A stretch of 28,264 bases of DNA from NCBI GenBank assembly GCA_021812735.1, contig JAKAMV010000026.1, forward strand, positions 1-28,264, given 5' to 3'. Source of the DNA: Chloroflexota bacterium (GTDB lineage: Bacteria > Chloroflexota > Limnocylindria > Limnocylindrales > CSP1-4). This document shows, piece by piece, positions 7,496 through 14,877 of this stretch (position 1 is its first letter; each line of letters opens with the position of its first letter). A program made the translations under genes and the position numbers. The notes beneath the pieces were generated by a model, which saw only the letters and a program-made list of their open reading frames with translations, was not told the DNA's origin and made no database searches.

Positions 7496-8284
7496 CTAGT
7501 GCATCGCCCAGCCGCCGTCCACGTTGATCAACTGGCCGGTGATGAAGGACGCCTCGTCGCTGGCGAGGAATGCGACCACCCCGGCCACGTCTGAGGCGAT
7601 GCCGCGCCGTGGGATCGCCTGGAGCCGGGCGAGCTCCGCCGCGATGGCCTCTCGCTGCCCAGGTGCCACCTCGAGCTCCATCTCCGTCTCGATAGCGCCC
7701 GGGCTGACGCAGTTGACGGTGATGCCGTCCGGGCCCACAGCCCTGGCGAGGGAGCGCGTGAAGCCAACGCCGGCGCCCTTCGAGGCGACGTAGTGGACGA
7801 GATCTGCGCGCCCCAGCAGGAAGGTGACCGACGAGATGTTGATGATCCGTCCCCAGGCGGCCGCGGCCATCGCCGGCTGGACGGCTCGGCAGCAGAGGAA
7901 GAGGCTCTTGGCGTTGGTGTCCATGACCCGGTCCCACGCCGCCTCGTCGATGCCGGCCCACGGCCCGTGGACGCGCGTCACGGCCGCGTTGTTGACGAGG
8001 ATGGCGACCGGGCCGAGCGCCTCCGTGACCTCCCGGATCATCCTGTCCACCTCGCCCGCATCCGACACGTCGGCGCGGACGGCCACGGCCACTCCCCCGC
8101 GGCCGCGGATACCCGCGGCGACCGCCTCCGCCTCAGCGGCCCTGTCCGAGGACCGGTAGTTGACCGCGACCGCGGCCCCGTCGGCGGCGAGCCGCTCGCA
8201 GATCGCGCGGCCGATCCCGCGCGCCGCGCCGGTGACCAGCGCCACCCGGCCAGTCAGGCGGCCGGCAAGCGCGTCCGATTCCAT
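7496..8284 (-). CDS. SDR-family NAD(P)-dependent oxidoreductase
   Basis: A classical short-chain dehydrogenase of 262 residues. It has the cofactor motif TGAARGIG at 18-25, LVNNA at 97-101, and a complete catalytic tetrad N124, S152, Y165, K169 (SS then YVASK). The C-terminal GQLINVDGGWAMH is the usual FabG-like ending. In this context it most likely oxidises a sugar or hydroxy acid, for example a sugar to a lactone, rather than working in fatty-acid synthesis (inference). The start ATG at 8284 follows the stop of the CBM9-like gene by four bases, and GGGGAG overlapping that stop acts as ribosome binding site. It is the last gene of the long minus-strand run; 120 bases separate it from operator site 3. 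Confidence 0.92.
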   Translation of the reverse strand: MESDALAGRLTGRVALVTGAARGIGRAICERLAADGAAVAVNYRSSDRAAEAEAVAAGIRGRGGVAVAVRADVSDAGEVDRMIREVTEALGPVAILVNNAAVTRVHGPWAGIDEAAWDRVMDTNAKSLFLCCRAVQPAMAAAAWGRIINISSVTFLLGRADLVHYVASKGAGVGFTRSLARAVGPDGITVNCVSPGAIETEMELEVAPGQREAIAAELARLQAIPRRGIASDVAGVVAFLASDEASFITGQLINVDGGWAMH

Positions 8285-8288
8285 GTCG

Positions 8289-9269
8289 TCACTCCCCTTC
8301 GCCCACGAAGCGCACCGGGACCCAGCGCTCCGGGTTGTGCACGTTGCCGTTGCCCATCGCGGACCACGTCTGGCCCCGGTAGGGCGTCGCACCGGGCCAG
8401 ATCCGCGCGAGCCGCGCCGCGCCTTCGGCGTCGCTCCAGTCGTGCTGCGCGCGGTAGGCCTGGAGCCGGATCGTGTCGCCGGGCGACGGCGGGAAGGGCT
8501 GGGGCACCCGGCCGATCGAGCCGAGTCCCACCCAGGGGATCGCAATCTCGGCGGTCCACCCCTCGTCCACGTCGGCCGACCAGTTGACCGTCCCGGTCAC
8601 CTGCACCGCGTGCCGGAGGCCCGGCAGGTCGAAGTCCATCTCGCCCACGCGGCCCAGTCGCTCCCCGCGCCGCGCGGTGTAGTAGAGGAAGTCCGGAACC
8701 TTGAACAACTCCTCAAGGCCACTCCAGTCCCCGCGCTCGACGAGCGGCTCAAGCCACGTCCAGCGGTACTCGTAGATCGTGTTGATGGCATTCACGCCCA
8801 GCTCGTAATACGCCCCGTCGCCCTCCACGAAGAGCTCGACATCATCGTCGGTCATGTAGACCTGGTCGTGGTGGACGGTTGTGGCCGCGCGGACGTCCGG
8901 GTCCGCGACCCGGAAGGCGGCGTAGAGGCAGTGGTCATCCCAGAGGAGCGCGACCCTCGTCTCGTAGCCCCCGCCAGACCCGTCGCCGATCGCCCCGAAG
9001 GGCTCCGACCAGGTGGCGGCCCGCCAGGCCTCGTCGTCGAGCCTGCCGTCGATCCTCAAGGCAGAGGAGGCGCGGCGGCACAGGTAGGCCGGGACGGGCG
9101 GCAACGGGCGATCGGGGACCTCGGCGACCGCCGCCCAGCGCGGCACGCGCGAGAAGCGCGGCACGGCGCCCATCTCGAGGTGCCCGTCGCCGAGCATCTC
9201 GGCCGACAGTGTGGCCCGTCCGCCGTCCGCCGCCCCTCCGCGGGTCGGGCCCCCGCCCTCGCTGCTCAT
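8289..9269 (-). CDS. CBM9-like (carbohydrate-binding family 9-like) protein, no signal peptide
   Basis: A 326-residue protein with a CBM9/DOMON-type beta-sandwich core: LRIDGRLDDEAWRAATWSEP opens the domain, followed by TRVALLWDDHCLYAAFRVAD, then DDVELFVE and YYELGVNA, the usual strand order. EIAIPWVGLG and PGDTIRLQAYRAQ complete it. Such domains are normally attached to secreted enzymes. Here the protein stands alone and its N-terminus is hydrophilic without a signal peptide, so it is predicted to be cytoplasmic. It has a GGAGG ribosome binding site before ATG 9269. It lies between the UroD-fold methyltransferase and the SDR, within the same operon. Its role is unknown; binding a glycoside or presenting substrate to a partner enzyme is a guess. 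Confidence 0.75.
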   Translation of the reverse strand: MSSEGGGPTRGGAADGGRATLSAEMLGDGHLEMGAVPRFSRVPRWAAVAEVPDRPLPPVPAYLCRRASSALRIDGRLDDEAWRAATWSEPFGAIGDGSGGGYETRVALLWDDHCLYAAFRVADPDVRAATTVHHDQVYMTDDDVELFVEGDGAYYELGVNAINTIYEYRWTWLEPLVERGDWSGLEELFKVPDFLYYTARRGERLGRVGEMDFDLPGLRHAVQVTGTVNWSADVDEGWTAEIAIPWVGLGSIGRVPQPFPPSPGDTIRLQAYRAQHDWSDAEGAARLARIWPGATPYRGQTWSAMGNGNVHNPERWVPVRFVGEGE

Positions 9270-9284
9270 GGTCTGGCCTCCGAA

Positions 9285-10496
9285 TCAGGGGCCGGGCTCG
9301 ACCGGCCCGAAGTCTTGGACGCGTCGGGAGACCCGCTCGATCCGGTCCAGGTCGGCGTCAACCGGCACGTTGTCCGACACGCCGAGGATCAGCCGGGAGC
9401 CTGCACCCAGGGCCTCGAAGACGCCGTCAAGATGGCGCTCGAAGGCATCGTCGCTCATTGCGCCGGTCATGAACGCCACGGCAGGCAGACCACCCCAGAT
9501 GGTCGTCGTCGGTCCCATCCCGGCCTGCTGGTCGGCAAGCGTCCGCCTCGTCATCGGCTGCGTGCACACCGACTCGGCGATGTCCATCCGGCAGCCCGGC
9601 ATCAGTGGCAGGAGCAGGTCGTTCTCGCCGTCGCAGTGGCTCAGCAGCAGCTTGCCCGCCGCACGGAGGCGATCCCCGACCCGGGCCAGCCAGGGCGCGA
9701 CCTCCGTCTCGAAGAACGGCGGCCACGTGGTGCTCTGGTCGTAGTTGGCGCCCCAGAGCACCACCTCGGCCTGGGAGCCGCAGAGCACGTCGAGGACGCG
9801 CTCGTAGAACGGCGTCATGCGCTCGCCGAGCCGGTACAGCGAGTCGCGGTCGTCCATGTACCAGTAGAAGAACGTCTCCATGTCCATGAGCTGGTGGAGC
9901 ATCGAGTGGATCGGCGAGGCGGAGATCACCCCCTGGGCGATCGCGAGGCCGTTGCCGCCGATCCGCTCGTGGAAGTCCCAGTAGCCGGCCGGCGTCGCGA
10001 CCACCTCGAAGTGCTCGTACACCTGCGCCACGGCCTCGAGGCTATCGCCGGCGCGGATGACACGCTGGATGACCTCGGGCTGCGTGATCGCGTCACGGGC
10101 CATGGCGTCCGAGTACTCCATCACGGTCTCCACGTCCCCCGCCGGCGCGTGGATGACGGTGTGGTACCGGCCGCGTTCGTACCGGAAGTCGACTGGCAGG
10201 GCGTTGAGCTCGACGCGGAAGGGGAAGTCGGGATGGTTCTCGATGCCGAACGGGCGGAACATGAAGTCGCGGGGATCGCGCTGGCTCCACGAGGGCGTCG
10301 TGAAGTCGGCGCGGACCGCATGGCAGCCGACGCCGAGCTCCCGTGCGATCCCGACGACGTCGAGGCCGCGGAAGCGGTCGGGGAGCGTGCCGCGGGCCTC
10401 CTGGCCGATCGCCCAGAGGTCCATCCGCGGAACCCACGGGATCTGAGGGGTCGGCTCGCGGCGAACGGTGGACAGCATCGCGTGACGCACGTTCAT
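9285..10496 (-). CDS. UroD-fold corrinoid-dependent methyltransferase
   Basis: A 403-residue protein of the uroporphyrinogen decarboxylase / MtaA / CmuA superfamily. Recognisable parts are the N-terminal IPWVPRMDLWAIG, the barrel segment LLLSHCDGEN (matching the conserved His-x-x-Gly strand that holds zinc in methylcobamide methyltransferases), a further cysteine in MPGC 14 positions on, and the C-terminal LILGVSDNVPVDADLDRIE. Its ATG overlaps the stop of the corrinoid-protein gene by four bases (ATGA), which implies fixed stoichiometry and argues for methyl transfer rather than haem synthesis. The pair resembles a split version of CmuA, where both parts are fused. The likely reaction is transfer of a methyl group between an O-, S- or N-methyl substrate or tetrahydrofolate and the corrinoid. 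The substrate is unknown. Confidence 0.82.
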   Translation of the reverse strand: MNVRHAMLSTVRREPTPQIPWVPRMDLWAIGQEARGTLPDRFRGLDVVGIARELGVGCHAVRADFTTPSWSQRDPRDFMFRPFGIENHPDFPFRVELNALPVDFRYERGRYHTVIHAPAGDVETVMEYSDAMARDAITQPEVIQRVIRAGDSLEAVAQVYEHFEVVATPAGYWDFHERIGGNGLAIAQGVISASPIHSMLHQLMDMETFFYWYMDDRDSLYRLGERMTPFYERVLDVLCGSQAEVVLWGANYDQSTTWPPFFETEVAPWLARVGDRLRAAGKLLLSHCDGENDLLLPLMPGCRMDIAESVCTQPMTRRTLADQQAGMGPTTTIWGGLPAVAFMTGAMSDDAFERHLDGVFEALGAGSRLILGVSDNVPVDADLDRIERVSRRVQDFGPVEPGP

Positions 10497-11197
10497 CGGG
10501 CGGGCGCCCCGGCCGGCTCGGCGTCGGCGCTAGCGTCCGGCCCGGTCGTCCTGTCGACCGCCTCCCGGGCCGCCCGGTCCAGCGCGCCGCGGGCGGCGAC
10601 CACCGCCGACGCGGCGTCGGGTGCGTAGCCGTCTGCTCCGATCGAGGCGGCGAACTCGGCGGTCACGGGCGCGCCGCCGACGATGACTGCGACCGGCCGT
10701 CCTGTCGCCCGGACCTCGGTGATGGCGTCGCGCATCCCGGTCATGGTCGTGGTCAGGAGGGCGCTCAGGCCGACAACGCTGGCTTCGTGCTCGACCACGG
10801 CGTCCGCGAACGCCCGCGGCTCGACGTTGACGCCCAGGTCCACGACCTTGAAGTTGGCCCCCTTCCACATCATCCCGACCAGGTTCTTGCCGATGTCGTG
10901 GAGATCGCCCTTGACCGTGCCCAGCACGGCGCACACGTCGGGGGTGATGCCGGCGTCGAGCAGCATTGGCTCGAGCAGCGCCATCGCCGCCTTCATCGCC
11001 CTCGCGGCGAGCAGCATCTCTGGCACGAAGATCTCGTTGTTCGAGAAGCGCTGCCCGACGTCATCCATGGCCAGGGTCATCGCGTCCAGGATCGCCTGCG
11101 GGGACACGCCCTCGTCGATCTTGAGCGATACCTCGTCCGCCGCCGCTTTCCGATCGCCGGCAGCGACCGCAGCCGTCAGCGCCGCCATGTCAGCCAT
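10493..11197 (-). CDS. Methyltransferase cognate corrinoid protein (cobalamin-binding)
   Basis: A 234-residue two-domain corrinoid protein of the MtaC/MtbC/MttC type. An N-terminal helical cap (about 1-85, with the family-like VPEMLLAARAM) precedes a Rossmann-like B12 domain. The B12 motif is complete: D98-x-H100-x-x-G103 in GDLHDIGKN with the cobalt-ligating histidine, S145-x-L147 in GLSALLTT, and the GG at 174-175. It shuttles a methyl group as methyl-Co(III). I choose ATG 11197, preceded by GGAGGAG, over the upstream TTG 11209 that contains that sequence. The Ala/Pro-rich tail after residue 215 is probably disordered. The next gene, overlapping by four bases, is the UroD-fold methyltransferase. 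No reductive activase is present in the window. Confidence 0.93.
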   Translation of the reverse strand: MADMAALTAAVAAGDRKAAADEVSLKIDEGVSPQAILDAMTLAMDDVGQRFSNNEIFVPEMLLAARAMKAAMALLEPMLLDAGITPDVCAVLGTVKGDLHDIGKNLVGMMWKGANFKVVDLGVNVEPRAFADAVVEHEASVVGLSALLTTTMTGMRDAITEVRATGRPVAVIVGGAPVTAEFAASIGADGYAPDAASAVVAARGALDRAAREAVDRTTGPDASADAEPAGAPAR

Positions 11198-11241
11198 TCG
11201 CTCCTCCAACTCTCGGCCGCAGGGGGCTCCCTTGGCCAGGC

Positions 11242-11256
11242 CGCTGCGTAGCAGCG
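11242..11256 (-). other. Small intercistronic hairpin
   Basis: CGCTGC-GTA-GCAGCG (6-bp perfect stem, 3-base loop) lies in the 88-base gap between the enolase-superfamily gene and the corrinoid-protein gene. It has no U tract. It could modulate the relative amount of the distal corrinoid and methyltransferase message; support is slight. Confidence 0.35.
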
Positions 11257-11285
11257 CTCTGTCGAGCCTTGCCGGACAGCACCCC

Positions 11286-12491
11286 CTACCCGGCTGTCGC
11301 TGCCCCTCGTTGCGCTCCGCCAGGGCGCTCCGTGACGCGAGCCTCCACGGTGTGGGCGCGCACGTAGTCCCAGTCGAGCTCGATTCCGAAGCCGGGGCGG
11401 TCCGGCAGGTGGTACGTGCCGCCCGCGACGCGCGAGCTCATGTCCGTGAGGCGCCAGAAGAACGGGTCGCGCTCCTCGTCGAAGCACTCGGCGAACGTGT
11501 GGTCCGGGACCGACGCCAGCAGGTGCGACGACACCTGCGGCTCCTCGTGGTGGCCGAGCTGGACGCCGAACGCGGCGCACAGCCCGGCGGCCTTGCGCCA
11601 CACCGTGGGCCCGCCGGCCCAGGAGGCGTCGAAGTTGGACACGTCGATCGCGCCGTCGACGACGAGGTCGCGGAGCCCGCGCAGCGTCGTCTCGCTCTGG
11701 CCGGCGCACACGGGCACACCGGTCATCAGCCGCACGTCGCGCATCCACCGCCGGTCGTTCGTCCAGCGGACCGGCTCCTCGAACCAGCGCAGCCCGAGCC
11801 CCTCGACGCGCCGTGCGAATTCGACCGCCTCCGCCAGCCCATACCCCTGGTTGGCGTCGGCCATCAGCACGAAGTCTGGCCCCGCCGCCTCGCGCGCCAC
11901 GCGGAAGCGCTCGGCGTCCTCGGCCGGGGAGCGGCCGCCCACCTTGAACTTCATGCCGCCGAACCCGCGCTCGATGTAGCCGCGCACCGCCGCGGCCGTG
12001 CCGTCGCGGTCGAGGTGGTAGTAGCCGCCGATGACGCTGATCGGGACCTCGTCGGCCACGGCGCCCCAGAGCCGGTAGAGCGGCACACCCAGGGCGCGCC
12101 CGAGGAGGTCCCACGCGGCGGTGTCGAGGGCGGCGATCGCCTGGAGCGCGAGGCCTCGGTCGCGGAGGATGTTGTTCGTCGAGGGCTCCATCGCGCGCCA
12201 GAGCCCCTCGGGGTCGCGTGCGCTCCGGCCCAGGATCGCGGGCGCGAGCTCCTCGTGGATGATCCGCGTGATCAGCGCCTGCTCGTCGTCGGTGTCGCCG
12301 GAATAGGTCTCGGAGGTGACGCCGTCAGCCGTCGAGAGCCGGACGACGATCGTGCACCGGTTGTCCATGGAGTACGCCGAGCCGGAGAATCGCCGGCCCA
12401 GCGGTGCGCGCAGCGCGATCGTCTCGACCCGCTCGATGCGCAGCGACGCGGCGTCGAGGCTGGAGGCGGGCGCGGTGTCCGTGAAGGTCAT
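11286..12491 (-). CDS. Enolase-superfamily (mandelate racemase / muconate lactonizing) enzyme 1
   Basis: A 401-residue member of the MR/MLE subgroup with a full active site: the K181-x-K183 pair in GMKFKVGG, metal ligands D212 (MADANQGY), E238 (FEEPV) and E267 (AGQSE), and a D288 / H314-H315 dyad (NFDASWAGG, LGHHEEP). Mandelate-racemase-like members with KxK plus a His-Asp dyad are usually acid-sugar dehydratases or racemases that remove the proton alpha to a carboxylate. The exact substrate cannot be read from the sequence. ATG 12491 overlaps the stop of the E1 beta gene by four bases (ATGA). The product of such a dehydratase, a 2-keto-3-deoxy acid, would suit the neighbouring aldolase and oxoacid dehydrogenase (inference). 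Confidence 0.9.
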   Translation of the reverse strand: MTFTDTAPASSLDAASLRIERVETIALRAPLGRRFSGSAYSMDNRCTIVVRLSTADGVTSETYSGDTDDEQALITRIIHEELAPAILGRSARDPEGLWRAMEPSTNNILRDRGLALQAIAALDTAAWDLLGRALGVPLYRLWGAVADEVPISVIGGYYHLDRDGTAAAVRGYIERGFGGMKFKVGGRSPAEDAERFRVAREAAGPDFVLMADANQGYGLAEAVEFARRVEGLGLRWFEEPVRWTNDRRWMRDVRLMTGVPVCAGQSETTLRGLRDLVVDGAIDVSNFDASWAGGPTVWRKAAGLCAAFGVQLGHHEEPQVSSHLLASVPDHTFAECFDEERDPFFWRLTDMSSRVAGGTYHLPDRPGFGIELDWDYVRAHTVEARVTERPGGAQRGAATAG

Positions 12492-13504
12492 CGGGCGACC
12501 GAGCGGGTCGCGGCGTCGACGATGGCGTCGACTGAGGGCAGCATCGCATCTTCCAGAGAGGGCGTGTAGGGCACCGGAAGGTCGTCGGGCAGGCTCAACC
12601 GGCGCGGCGGCGATGCCCACCGCTGCCCTCCGATCGCGAGCTCACTGATCAGGGTTGCGCCCCACCCGCCAGCGTGGACTTGCTCCTCCACGACGACGAG
12701 CCTCCGGGTCCGGTCAACCGAGGCCCGGATCGTGGCGAGATCGAGGGGTCGCAGCCACCGCGGATCAACCACTTCCGCCTCGACGCCCCGTTCGGACAGG
12801 ACGGTGGCTGCACCGAGAGCCCGCTCGACCATCAGCATGGTCGCGACGATCGTGACGTCCGAGCCCGGCCTCAGGACTTCAGCACGGCCGACCTCCGCCA
12901 CGGAACCCCGGGCGACGGCGCCCCGGCGCCCGTAGAGGCCCTTGTGCTCGAAGACCACGACGGGGTTGTCGTCGCGGATCGCGGCGCGCAGCAGCGCGTA
13001 CATGCTCCCCGGCGTCGACGCAGCGGCGACTCGGAGTCCGGGCAGGTGCATGAACCAGCTCTCGTACGTGGCACTGTGCTGGGTGCCGAAGCGACCCGTG
13101 GCGCCGCCGATCGCGCGGATCGTGACGGGCACGGCGCACTGGCCCCCGCTCATGAAGCGGTACTTCGGCAGCTGGTTGACAATGGCGTCCGCGGCCGAGG
13201 GCAGGAAGTCGGCGAACATGATCTCGACGACGGGGCGGAGGCCGACCAGGGCCATGCCGAGGGCGGCCCCGACGAAGCCGTTTTCGGAGATCGGGGTCGT
13301 CCGCACGCGCGCGGGTCCATAGCGCTCCACGAGGCCTGAGTTCGTCTTGAAGACGCCGCCACTGGAGCCGACGTCCTCGCCCATGAGGAGCACGGTCTCA
13401 TCCGCCGCCATCTCGTCGTCGAGCGCGGCGGCGACCGCCTCGCGGTAGGTCATGACCGTGGGGGTGGCCACGGCCGGGGGCGGTGCCTCAGTCGGCGTAG
13501 ACAT
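12488..13504 (-). CDS. Thiamine-dependent 2-oxoacid dehydrogenase E1, beta subunit
   Basis: A 338-residue transketolase-like protein matching E1 beta of pyruvate / acetoin / branched-chain dehydrogenases. Markers are MTYREAVAAALDDEM at the start of the domain, LLMGEDVGSSGGVFK, RTTPISENGFVGAALGMA, and IMFADFLPSAADAIVNQ. The C-terminal transketolase domain follows (VTIVATMLMV, RRLVVVEEQVHAGGWG). The chosen ATG 13504 overlaps the end of the alpha-subunit gene by 17 bases and has AGGAG upstream; ATG 13453 is a possible later start without a ribosome binding site. It pairs with the alpha subunit to decarboxylate a 2-oxo acid and acylate a lipoyl domain. Family membership does not fix the substrate, so no symbol is given. 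Confidence 0.93.
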   Translation of the reverse strand: MSTPTEAPPPAVATPTVMTYREAVAAALDDEMAADETVLLMGEDVGSSGGVFKTNSGLVERYGPARVRTTPISENGFVGAALGMALVGLRPVVEIMFADFLPSAADAIVNQLPKYRFMSGGQCAVPVTIRAIGGATGRFGTQHSATYESWFMHLPGLRVAAASTPGSMYALLRAAIRDDNPVVVFEHKGLYGRRGAVARGSVAEVGRAEVLRPGSDVTIVATMLMVERALGAATVLSERGVEAEVVDPRWLRPLDLATIRASVDRTRRLVVVEEQVHAGGWGATLISELAIGGQRWASPPRRLSLPDDLPVPYTPSLEDAMLPSVDAIVDAATRSVAR

Positions 13505-14441
13505 ACGGCCGGATCTCCTCAAGGGTGGGGGACGGCATCTCGGCGGCTCGGCTGGCCGCCGTGTCGATGGCGGCGATGGCGGAGGCCCGGATGGCTGCGG
13601 CATCTCCCTCGGCAAGCACGCCCTCCGTCGCGAGCGATGCCGCCAGCAGTTCGATGGGGTCGCGGGCCTTCCAGGCCGCAACCTCGTCCGGCGGGCGGTA
13701 TGTGGCCGCGTCCGAGCGGGAGTGGCCGCGGAACCGGTACGTCTTCATCTCGAGGAGGGTGGGGCCACCACCCCGGCGAGCCCGTTCGACCGCCTCTGCC
13801 GTGGCCGCGTGGACAGCGCCGACGTCCTGCCCGTCCACGATGGCGCCGGGCATCCCGTACGCATCCGCCCGGCGAGCGAGGTCGTCGATCGGCGTCGTGG
13901 CGCGGATCGGGCTGTACTCCCCGTAGAGGTTGTTGGCCACGACGAAGACGATCGGGGCCATCCAGACGGCGGCCATGTTCATCGCCTCGTGGAACGTCCC
14001 GATGTTCGTGGCGCCGTCGCCACAGAAGGTCAGCGCGATGTTCGGACGGCCCTGCATCTGAAATCCCACGGCAGCGCCCACGGCGATCGGGAGGTTGGCC
14101 CCGACGATCGCGTTCGATCCGAGGTTGCCGGCCGCGACGTCCATCAGGTGCATTGACCCGCCGACGCCACCCGATGACCCGCCGCGACGGCCCATCAACT
14201 CCGCGAACGCGACTTCCGGCTCCATGCCGAGTGCGAGGGCCTCGCCGTGGCTTCGGTACGTGTTCGTGAGGACATCGCCAGCGCGCAGCGCCGCGACGGC
14301 CCCGACCGACACCGCCTCCTGCCCTTGGCACAGGTGCGTCGTACCCTCGATCACGCCCTGGGAGAACAGGCCCTGGACCTTGTCCTCGAAGGCCCGGATG
14401 AGGACCATTCGCCGGTACCACTCGAGCCTCTGGTCAGGCAT
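13488..14441 (-). CDS. Thiamine-dependent 2-oxoacid dehydrogenase E1, alpha subunit
   Basis: A 317-residue E1 alpha (AcoA/PdhA-like). It has THLCQGQEAVSVG, GGVGGSMHLMD, and the thiamine-diphosphate/magnesium motif beginning GDGATN at 141-146 and ending in NN at 170-171. It also has the phosphorylation-loop-like YRFRGHSRSD near residue 245. The start ATG at 14441 has GGAGGGA at good spacing and overlaps the lipoyl gene by eight bases. It forms an alpha2-beta2 E1 with the next gene. No full E2 acyltransferase or E3 lipoamide dehydrogenase lies nearby. Acetoin dehydrogenase is the closest context-free guess, but a hydroxypyruvate-like or deoxy-keto acid product of this locus is equally possible. 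Confidence 0.94.
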   Translation of the reverse strand: MPDQRLEWYRRMVLIRAFEDKVQGLFSQGVIEGTTHLCQGQEAVSVGAVAALRAGDVLTNTYRSHGEALALGMEPEVAFAELMGRRGGSSGGVGGSMHLMDVAAGNLGSNAIVGANLPIAVGAAVGFQMQGRPNIALTFCGDGATNIGTFHEAMNMAAVWMAPIVFVVANNLYGEYSPIRATTPIDDLARRADAYGMPGAIVDGQDVGAVHAATAEAVERARRGGGPTLLEMKTYRFRGHSRSDAATYRPPDEVAAWKARDPIELLAASLATEGVLAEGDAAAIRASAIAAIDTAASRAAEMPSPTLEEIRPYVYAD

Positions 14442-14700
14442 CGGTCCCTCCAGCCAGCTGCCCGTCGTCGAGCCAGCCGATCACCTCGCCGACAGGGGCT
14501 TCGGTCCCGGCGTCGTGCACGATCTCAGCCAAGACGCCCGCGGTCGACGCCTCCATCTCGAGCGTTGTCTTGTCGGTCTCGATCTCGACGATCGGCTCGC
14601 CGCGCGCGACCGACTCGCCGGGCTTCCTGCGCCAGGCGACGACCGCGCCCGTCTCCATGCCGGCACCCGACTTCGGCATGACGATGGCGATACGTGTCAC
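14434..14700 (-). CDS. Stand-alone lipoyl-domain protein
   Basis: An 88-residue single biotinyl/lipoyl domain. VMPKSGAGMETGAVVAW and IVEIETDKTTLEMEA are the hallmark halves of an E2-type lipoyl domain, and K44 in ETDKTTLE is the predicted lipoylation site. The ETDKTT context favours lipoate over biotin. There is no peripheral-subunit-binding or catalytic acyltransferase domain, so this is not a complete E2. GTG 14700 is the start, with GGGAGG five bases upstream. It immediately precedes and overlaps E1 alpha, so it is probably the acyl acceptor of that E1; a separate E2/E3 elsewhere in the genome would be needed. Confidence 0.9.
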   Translation of the reverse strand: MTRIAIVMPKSGAGMETGAVVAWRRKPGESVARGEPIVEIETDKTTLEMEASTAGVLAEIVHDAGTEAPVGEVIGWLDDGQLAGGTDA

Positions 14701-14877
14701 TGCTGCCTCCCTGGAACGCTGGGCCGCTCGTCCGCCGGCGCGTTGTCGGAGGACCCGAGGACCAGATCGAGGTCCGGGGGCCGACCGCCGGGAGACGGGT
14801 AGACGAAGAGGATGAGGAACGAGGACGACCGAAGGCTCGGGCAGGCGTTGGCGCCACCAGGGCCCGCGGGCACGGAG

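Noticed and set aside
9285..10496. True uroporphyrinogen decarboxylase (hemE)
   Set aside because: The four-base overlap with a corrinoid protein gene and the absence of other haem genes make a methyltransferase role more likely.
8160..10628. An 822-codon plus-strand open frame opposite the SDR, CBM9-like and UroD-fold genes
   Set aside because: It has no domains and an Arg/Val/Asp-rich composition. It lies antisense to genes with complete motifs and tight operon overlaps.
10683..12569. A 628-codon plus-strand open frame
   Set aside because: It is antisense to the corrinoid protein and enolase-superfamily enzyme 1, with no recognisable motif.
14701..14877. Possible small gene between enolase-superfamily enzyme 2 and the lipoyl gene
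   Set aside because: Frames here overlap the end of the neighbouring gene, lack a convincing ribosome binding site and resemble no family. It is treated as spacer.
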